NCBI RefSeq assembly: GCF_020509005.1
Contig: NC_063013.1
Coordinates: forward strand, 5,270,001 to 5,334,000
Length of the DNA: 64,000 bases
Origin: Fulvia fulva
Taxonomy: Eukaryota; Ascomycota; Dothideomycetes; Mycosphaerellales; Mycosphaerellaceae
Direction: 5' to 3'
Shown: piece by piece, positions 58,061 through 64,000 of the stretch
Layout of the letters: each line of letters starts with the position of its first letter
Numbering within the stretch: position 1 is the stretch's first letter
Translations under genes and position numbers: made by a program
Notes under the pieces: model-generated
What the model saw: only the letters and a program-made list of their open reading frames with translations
Told to the model about the DNA's origin: nothing
Database searches by the model: none

Positions 58061-61000
58061 TGTCACGGCCCTAGGCCTAGCAAATGTCTAGCTAGTACGT
58101 GGGTCACGTGACCGCGCGTACTAGTATAGTACCTCGGCTTATATATAGCCTCGGCGTACCTCGCGCTCCTCTTTCCTACGTACCTAGCTACTTTATATTA
58201 ATACGACTATGAACCGTTATACTTAGCTAGGTCTCTATATCTATAGAAGAGCTACGACGAGATCTATAAGAGCGTAGATTATTAATAATAACCGTAATAA
58301 GAGATTACGGCGTACGACAAAAAAACGCGCGACTCGGTATAAGAGACTACTATAGGCTAAGTAGTACCTAACATAGTACGACCCTAAGGACAGCGAGGCT
58401 CGCTACTAGCTATACGACTAGTAGTATAGCGCGAGTCTATATTTAATATATAGACTTAAGGACAAACGTACGAGTAGTAGTAGACTACCGACGACGCTAT
58501 ATAGTAGAAACTCGAGAACTTATAGCGCCTAGTTACTAACCTACCTAGTAAGTTCAACTTGTACGACCTTCTAAACGACGACGAGATCTAAGACGAGAAC
58601 GGCGTTACTATAGCGGTAGTCGACTACGACGACGACGGCGCGACCGAGGAAGGTAAGGGCGAGGACATATAATAAGTCGCGAAAACCCTCCGAATTCCCG
58701 CGAACGACCTCCTTTAACTCGATATCGACTAGCTCGTTAAGCTCCTAGTAGAGTCCGAGACCGCCGCGGCTATCTACTTTATCCTACGACACGCCGAGTA
58801 AGAGTATAGGAACGTAATATAGATAGCGACTATCCTCTACGAGTAGTTAGGCAAAGTAGGGCAAGAGCTTAGGAGATAGAAGAGTCACGACTAATAGATA
58901 CGTAATAAATACGACACCCTAGTTAAGGAACTCGACAACCTAAAGGCCCGACCTAAGGTATTATCAAATATAGTAATGTCCGTAGAGATTAGTACACTTA
59001 CCGCGAAGAACGACACCCTAAAGAAGTAAGCTAAGGAGGCACTTTAGTAGTTATCTAATAATGACTCGAAGATTAAGACCCTCGAATTCGATCTTAATAC
59101 GTATAAGACAGAAGCTTAAACCTACTAGAACGACATTGAGCATCTTAATAAGTCGTAGTAGACTTAGGTAGATAATCTTAAGAAGTAACTCGAAGACCGC
59201 CGAGGCCGCTCTCGAGTACGATCCTTACTATCTCGCGCTATATTATAGCGTCGTGCCCTATAGAACGGCCGAACCCTATCTAAGGACAATAATAAGGATA
59301 ATAATAGAGCTAGTGACAAGGACGAGGAGGACAAGGCAACTCGCCGTGCTACTAGAAAGAAGGCTAAGAAGTCTATACGTAAGGATAATAGTAACGACTC
59401 CGATCTATTATCTAAGGAGTTAGAGAAGGACTCGGAGTCGGACAGCGATACTCGTACTTATCGCCGCTCTTCTAAGAAGAAGAAGCTAGTCTACGACTTC
59501 GAGTCTCTAGTCAAGTACGATCTAGACCTTAGCTAGCCCTTTAAGACTTAGCGTAGTATAGATAAGCTAGAGAAGTTCGTCGGTACTATCGATAGTAAGC
59601 TATCTAGACTCTCCCTCGAGAGATTCTTCTCCGAGTTAGAGACTATTATCGACTATACGGTCTTTCGCGATAAGAAGGTAGTACTTAAGTTCGTATACGA
59701 CTTACTAGCCTTACTAGGTAATACTTAGGAACTAGTTAGACTAAAGATCCCTACTATCTCGGGTAGCCTAACTAGTAGTAAGAAGATGTATAAGGGCATT
59801 AACGACCTTATCTAGGAACTCGCTAAGCGATACGGAGACCGTAACCTAATTAGTAGGGCTCGTAATTACCTAACTAACCTTAAGATAGACAACAAGGACA
59901 GCTTCTAGACCTTCTTCCCTAAGTAGCGCTAGAATACTAACATCCTAGGCCTTAAGGGTAAAGATGCAATAGACAACCTATAACGTAAGCTAACTGTCCG
60001 CTATCTTAATAAGCATCTTAACTTCCGTCCCGAATCGTTATAAGAGATAATCGACAATCTCTATTAGGTAGATAAGGACTTTAGGATCCTCGACGCTCTC
60101 TACCTACGCTCCGAGAAGCTAAAGAACGATAAGAAGGACGGCAATAAGGACAATAAGGACGACAAGCTAGTAGGTTTAGGCTCTAATAAGCCGACCCGTA
60201 AGGCTTAGTCTACCCGACCTAAACTATTTAAGAGTAGCCTTAGTAATACTATAGACGAAGCTAAGAACACTCGCTATATACGTAAGAGCCTCTATAAGAA
60301 GTGTCGTAAGCCCGGTCACCGCCTATAGTAGCGTACTTACGAGCTATTCGAGTACGAGAGACTAGTACGTCTAGGTACTAACGCTAGCGGTACTACCGTT
60401 ATACTACCGGCGGAAAATGCCTAGTCTACTACTTAAGCGCAATAACTAGTAGATATAAAAAGGAGAATATAAGACATAACGAAGAGGCACTACTAGTAAA
60501 GCCACCCGAAGGGCTTAAGCTATTATTATATATTCTTAGAATAGTAGAAATAGAATATAACCCTATTATCGGCTTATACCTCGTAATACTAGGGATAGCT
60601 AATAGGCAAAATGTATTTACTTTCCTTGATAACGGTACTAATTCTAAGTATATCGACTTCTTCTATACGTAAAAACACAATCTGCCCTTAATTAAGCTTA
60701 ATAACCTACTAGCCCTTAGGTTAGCAAACGGCTCGACAGCCGCGGAAATGATAGAATACCGTATAAGTCTAGAACTTACACTCGGCAATAGTTATAAGGA
60801 GACCAGAACCTTCTAGGTCATATATCTAGAGTATAATAGTGCTAGGCAGGCCCTAGCATAATGAACACTAGCTAGGTATCTACTTTACGTTAGGCACTAT
60901 AACCCTCGACTCGGAGCACTATAAGGAGTATTGCCTATAGCATAGCGAGCTAGTCTAGGTATAGAGTGTTAACGATAAGTAGGAACCGGTAATTACTAAG

Positions 61001-61429
61001 CAGACCTTCGAACCTACCCTAAAGACCCGACTAGCGTATTAAGCCACTGTCGAAGAAGACAACGATAGAGATTTTGTCTAGACCAAAACCTCTGATATAA
61101 TTATAAAGAAACGCCCGCGAACCGCTAAACTATTATTCGAAAAGAAACTAGCTACGCCGATACTACCGGATATCAATATCTAGGAAGTTAGCGCGGAGAC
61201 AATTAAGAAGATAGTAAGGCGGAAAGGAGCAGAGGTATATATAATGTTCATCTTTAATAGGAACGAGCTATAGTAACCTAGCGATATACGTGCTATAGAC
61301 CTACTTACTACCTACGCTATAAGCGCCCGCAATATACGTAATGTGGCGACATGCTCGCCTAATACCGGCTATAGGATGCTTTCTAATGACAAGACTATCG
61401 AGCGACTTGATATATATATAGCGGTGTTG
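58061..61429 (+). mobile_element. gypsy-3, 5' portion (LTR start, gag, protease)
   Basis: It starts with TGTCACGGCC, a TG LTR end, followed by a TATA-like GGCTTATATATAGCC near 58,137. The LTR end was not located. A gag frame runs through RIP stops at about 58,260-60,440, with acidic stretches and a coiled coil (SVEISTLTAKNDTLKK near 58,980). A Lys/Asp-rich linker, a second helical part and a CCHC-like end (KKCRKPGH near 60,300) follow. Protease text FLDNGTNSKYID lies near 60,630. The element is cut at 61,430 by the chimeric LINE, and its RT and integrase must lie beyond the window. Confidence 0.72.
58102..58113. promoter_or_regulatory. palindromic E-box in the gypsy-3 LTR
   Basis: GGTCACGTGACC is a perfect 12-bp palindrome with a CACGTG core, inside the presumed promoter region of the LTR and upstream of a TATA-like element. 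CACGTG is bound by bHLH factors such as Cbf1/Pho4 types in fungi. Function here is inferred only. Confidence 0.45.
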
Positions 61430-62510
61430 GTCGACGACGAGAATCACCTGTACGTGGTGTCGGCTACGAACCTCTCGTCTAGCTACGAGAGAGCCAAGTA
61501 TTCTCACGCTGGAGCGTCGTGGGCGCGACGGGCGCGTAGCGTAGGCGAAGCCGCGGCGAACAGAGGACTACCAGCAAAACGGGTATGAAAACCATCCGAC
61601 GAGCGTGTACTCGTGTCGGGAGCGAGTCCCTCTTCTTTCTACGTGTAAGAAGGGCGCGGAACCGTGGCCTATACGCTCGACAGGACACCTCTGGTATGAG
61701 TGCAGAATTTTCACCTCCGGAGACCGCAAACCGAGCGGGCTAAGCGACGAACATTGGACGAGCGGACTACAGAACAACAACTGAGCGGACTATGCAACGG
61801 CGTCGAGCGGACTACGAAACAATCTGGTGTTTGCCAGCGGGCAATGCGGTGGGTAGGTGGACACGCGACGAAGCCTATAAGGGCCTGTTGAACACCCGGT
61901 ATGGGAACGAGGGTTTTGCCTGAGGCACTGCCTGTCCCGCTACACAACGCACCTAGTCTGACATAGTAGATTGCGACGAGGAAAAGACGATAGCCTAAGC
62001 AAGGAAAAGACGGCTGTTAGGACGGGGAAAAGACGTACAATGCAAGTGGATTAGTTCTGTGATCGGGGAGGATCGAGGGCAGGGTGATAAGGAACTTCAT
62101 ATTGGTTAGTAGGTGGAAACGCAAGGAGTACGCTGCCCGGCGTGGTGTGTGCCCCGAGCAAACCTGCGAGGCATGGACGGCCGCTTTCTAGAGATAGGCT
62201 GCGGTAACGCGAAGGGCGTCAAAACCTGGGGCGTGGTGTACACTGGCAGCGACGGCTGACACTGTCTGTACAGCCCGAGAGGACGGATGCGCATGTCGGT
62301 CAATAGAGAGCACTAAAGGGCTTAGGCCTATGGAGGTGGATATTGGCTTAAGGAGCAAACAGGGAGGGAGGGCGTAGAGGGAAGCTTTTGCTCCGGGCTA
62401 ACCTCTCGAAACGAGGCTACACGGTGGTGCTAGATGAGTGGGAAAGCGCGGTTAAGACTTGTCACCTTATCTCGTAGCTAGCTTGCTAAATACGATTCCT
62501 TCCTTGCTAG
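61430..62510 (+). repeat. module R, unmutated copy
   Basis: 1,081 bp, equal in length to the RIP-mutated copies at 4,602-5,682 and 31,917-32,997. An inverted repeat CTCTCG...CGAGAG lies near 61,470-61,492. Short frames on both strands lack family motifs. It is likely a LINE 5' untranslated or promoter region. Confidence 0.8.
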
Positions 62511-64000
62511 ACATATCGGGAGCCTTCGACTACGTGTCACACCCGCGGCTTCTCTACATCCTAAGGTCGAAAGGACTCCCTGAGTGGCTTGTCAACTTCG
62601 TACGGTCCTACCTCCAAAACCGCAGTACGTCGATCCTGGTCGGCCAGTACAGAAGCCCATTTCAAGCAGTCCACACTGGAATCCCGCAAGGCTCAACGCT
62701 AGCACCTATTCTGTTCCTCTTCTTTATGGCGACGCTGCTCCCAGCCCTAGAATCCCAGAACACCGCTGCGAGCGGCTTCGTAGACGACACAAACATCCTA
62801 GCGTGGTCTTCCTCGACTGAGGAGAACTGTAGGCTACTAGAAGAGAAGCACAAGATCTGCGAGGACTGGGCTAGGAGGCACGGGGCTCGGTTTGCCCCAG
62901 AAAAGTACAATCTGATACACTTTACGCGCCGGCCACGGTTCCACAATATGCAAGCTTCTATCCAGATACAGGGGCACACGACTAACCCGGCAAATCAGCT
63001 CAGGATCCTCGGACTATGGGTGGACCCGGCGCTACGGTGGAGGAAGCACGTACAGGCAATATTACGGAAAGCTGAACAGAATATGGCATCATGCCAGAGG
63101 CTCACTGCGTCCACATGGGGGGCGGACTTCCGGCAGTCACGACTTCTATATACGGCTATTGTACGGCCAGTCCTTACCTATGGCAGCCAAGTGTGGTCCT
63201 TAGGCGAGAGGGCCTGCCCATCGAAGGGACTCGTCGCGCCGCTAGCGAAGATCCAAAACCAATGCCTAAGGAAGGTCACCGGGGCATATAAGTCGACACC
63301 AACGAGGATGCTTGAGCACGAGACCGCTATACCGCCGATCGACCTATACATCCAGGGACTACGGACCTCCTACTTAGGCAAGTCGGCACAGTACCCAGTA
63401 CAGAAGGTCATCGCCAGTGCAGTCGCAAGGGCCCGCGAATCAGTACCAGCGCATAAGGGCATTCGACCCGGAAACGAGCCGAACTACCGGGCAAGGGACG
63501 AACAGCTAGCAACACAATGGGAAGGTGAGAAATCGTTTGTAGAGCAACTATGGAAAGAGAGGTGGAACAACCAGGTTGTAGGGCATAGTGGACGCCCTCA
63601 GCCAGCGGGACAACCTAAGGAATGGTCAGCTACAAAATCCGCGGTCAAGCACCCCCCGAAGCTCATCCACTACCGCCTTACGAGGGCACAGAGTAGCATA
63701 GCAACCCAACTGCGAAGCGAACACATCGGCCTCCAGGGGTACCTATCATGGAGGAAGGTCCCAGGATACACGAATACTAGCTGCCCCTGCGGCTATCGCT
63801 CCCAGAACGTACGGCACGCACTCCTCGTCTGTCCGAGGTGGTCGCTAGGAAGGGGGGAGTGGATGGCAAAGGCGAGGAACCGGACGATTGGGGCACTTCT
63901 TAACAACGCTGAAGACCTACGGCGCATTACGAACTGGATACTAGAGAAGGGCTGGCTAGAACAGTACCGCCTAGTAGGAGCAGTGCAGGAAGAGAGGACA
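62456..64000 (+). CDS. LINE-B reverse transcriptase C-terminal part, open frame running off the edge
   Basis: One frame has no stop from 62,456 to the window end (515 codons). From 62,507 it reads LDISGAFDYVSHPRLLYIL, HTGIPQGSTLAPILFLFFMA and SGFVDDTNILAWSS (FVDD at 62,777-62,788). GARFAPEKYNLIHFT and LRILGLWVDPALRWRKHV follow, with YGSQVWSLGE and a C-terminal CPCGYRSQNVRHALLVCP motif (Cys/His). The RT finger motifs and the endonuclease are missing, so no active polymerase is expected. The first in-frame ATG is at 62,726, after the first catalytic Asp. It is collinear with 8,878-10,371. Confidence 0.85.

Larger units (their letters stand above)
61430..64000 (+). mobile_element. chimeric LINE, nearly unmutated copy (runs off window)
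   Basis: Module R (61,430-62,510) is joined at CTAG (62,507-62,510) to the LINE-B reverse transcriptase. This is the same structure and junction as the RIP-mutated insertion at 2,887-5,682. CpA and TpG are common here, unlike almost everything around it, so it escaped RIP or arrived after it. By comparison with the other copies about 0.2 kb of 3' end lies outside the window. It is inserted in gypsy-3. Confidence 0.85.

Overview
This window is nuclear DNA from a filamentous ascomycete (Pezizomycotina; Dothideomycetes is my best guess, by inference only). The evidence is short fungal introns of 50-60 nt with GTRAGT-like donors and CTAAY branch points, an Atos/DUF4210-type protein, two 2EXR/F-box-like proteins, a Baeyer-Villiger-type monooxygenase, and massive repeat-induced point mutation (RIP). 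About 80% of the window is nested retrotransposons in which almost every CpA/TpG has become TpA while CpG is kept. Old reading frames remain readable once TAG/TAA are taken as former CAG/CAA/TGG codons.

Layout. 1-10,590: a RIP-mutated LINE (family A, minus strand), a 2.8-kb chimeric LINE with a 13-bp target-site duplication (2,887-5,682), and a LINE of family B on the plus strand. About 10,640-20,990: an unmutated gene island with a 2EXR-like gene, a frameshifted secreted glycosidase remnant (GH78-like), an Atos-like gene, a two-exon gene of unknown function, a second 2EXR-like gene, and a three-exon flavin monooxygenase. 21,111-22,740: a truncated LINE-B end and a gag-like relic.

23,360-57,660 is one Russian-doll structure. 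Gypsy-2 (plus) is split by gypsy-1 (24,279-31,608, minus, a chromodomain element with 184-bp LTRs) and by LINE-C (31,917-about 53,412, plus). LINE-C is itself split by copia-2 (34,001-44,702, RIP-mutated, carrying LINE-A at 34,856-39,991) and by copia-1 (46,726-51,455). Copia-1 is almost unmutated, with LTRs that read as identical and a perfect GATAC duplication, but it lacks about 0.7 kb of integrase-region sequence. From 58,061 a third gypsy begins. It is interrupted at 61,430 by an almost unmutated second copy of the chimeric LINE, which runs off the right edge with an open reverse-transcriptase frame.

The window therefore preserves RIP-mutated and non-mutated versions of the same sequences side by side. 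Family B RT at 8,878-10,371 aligns with 62,507-64,000, the 1,081-bp module R occurs three times, and copia occurs twice. This allows a direct reading of mutation context, insertion order and target-site duplications. The ordinary genes show no shared pathway and look like a gene-poor accessory island. All family names rest on motifs read by eye; no database search was run.
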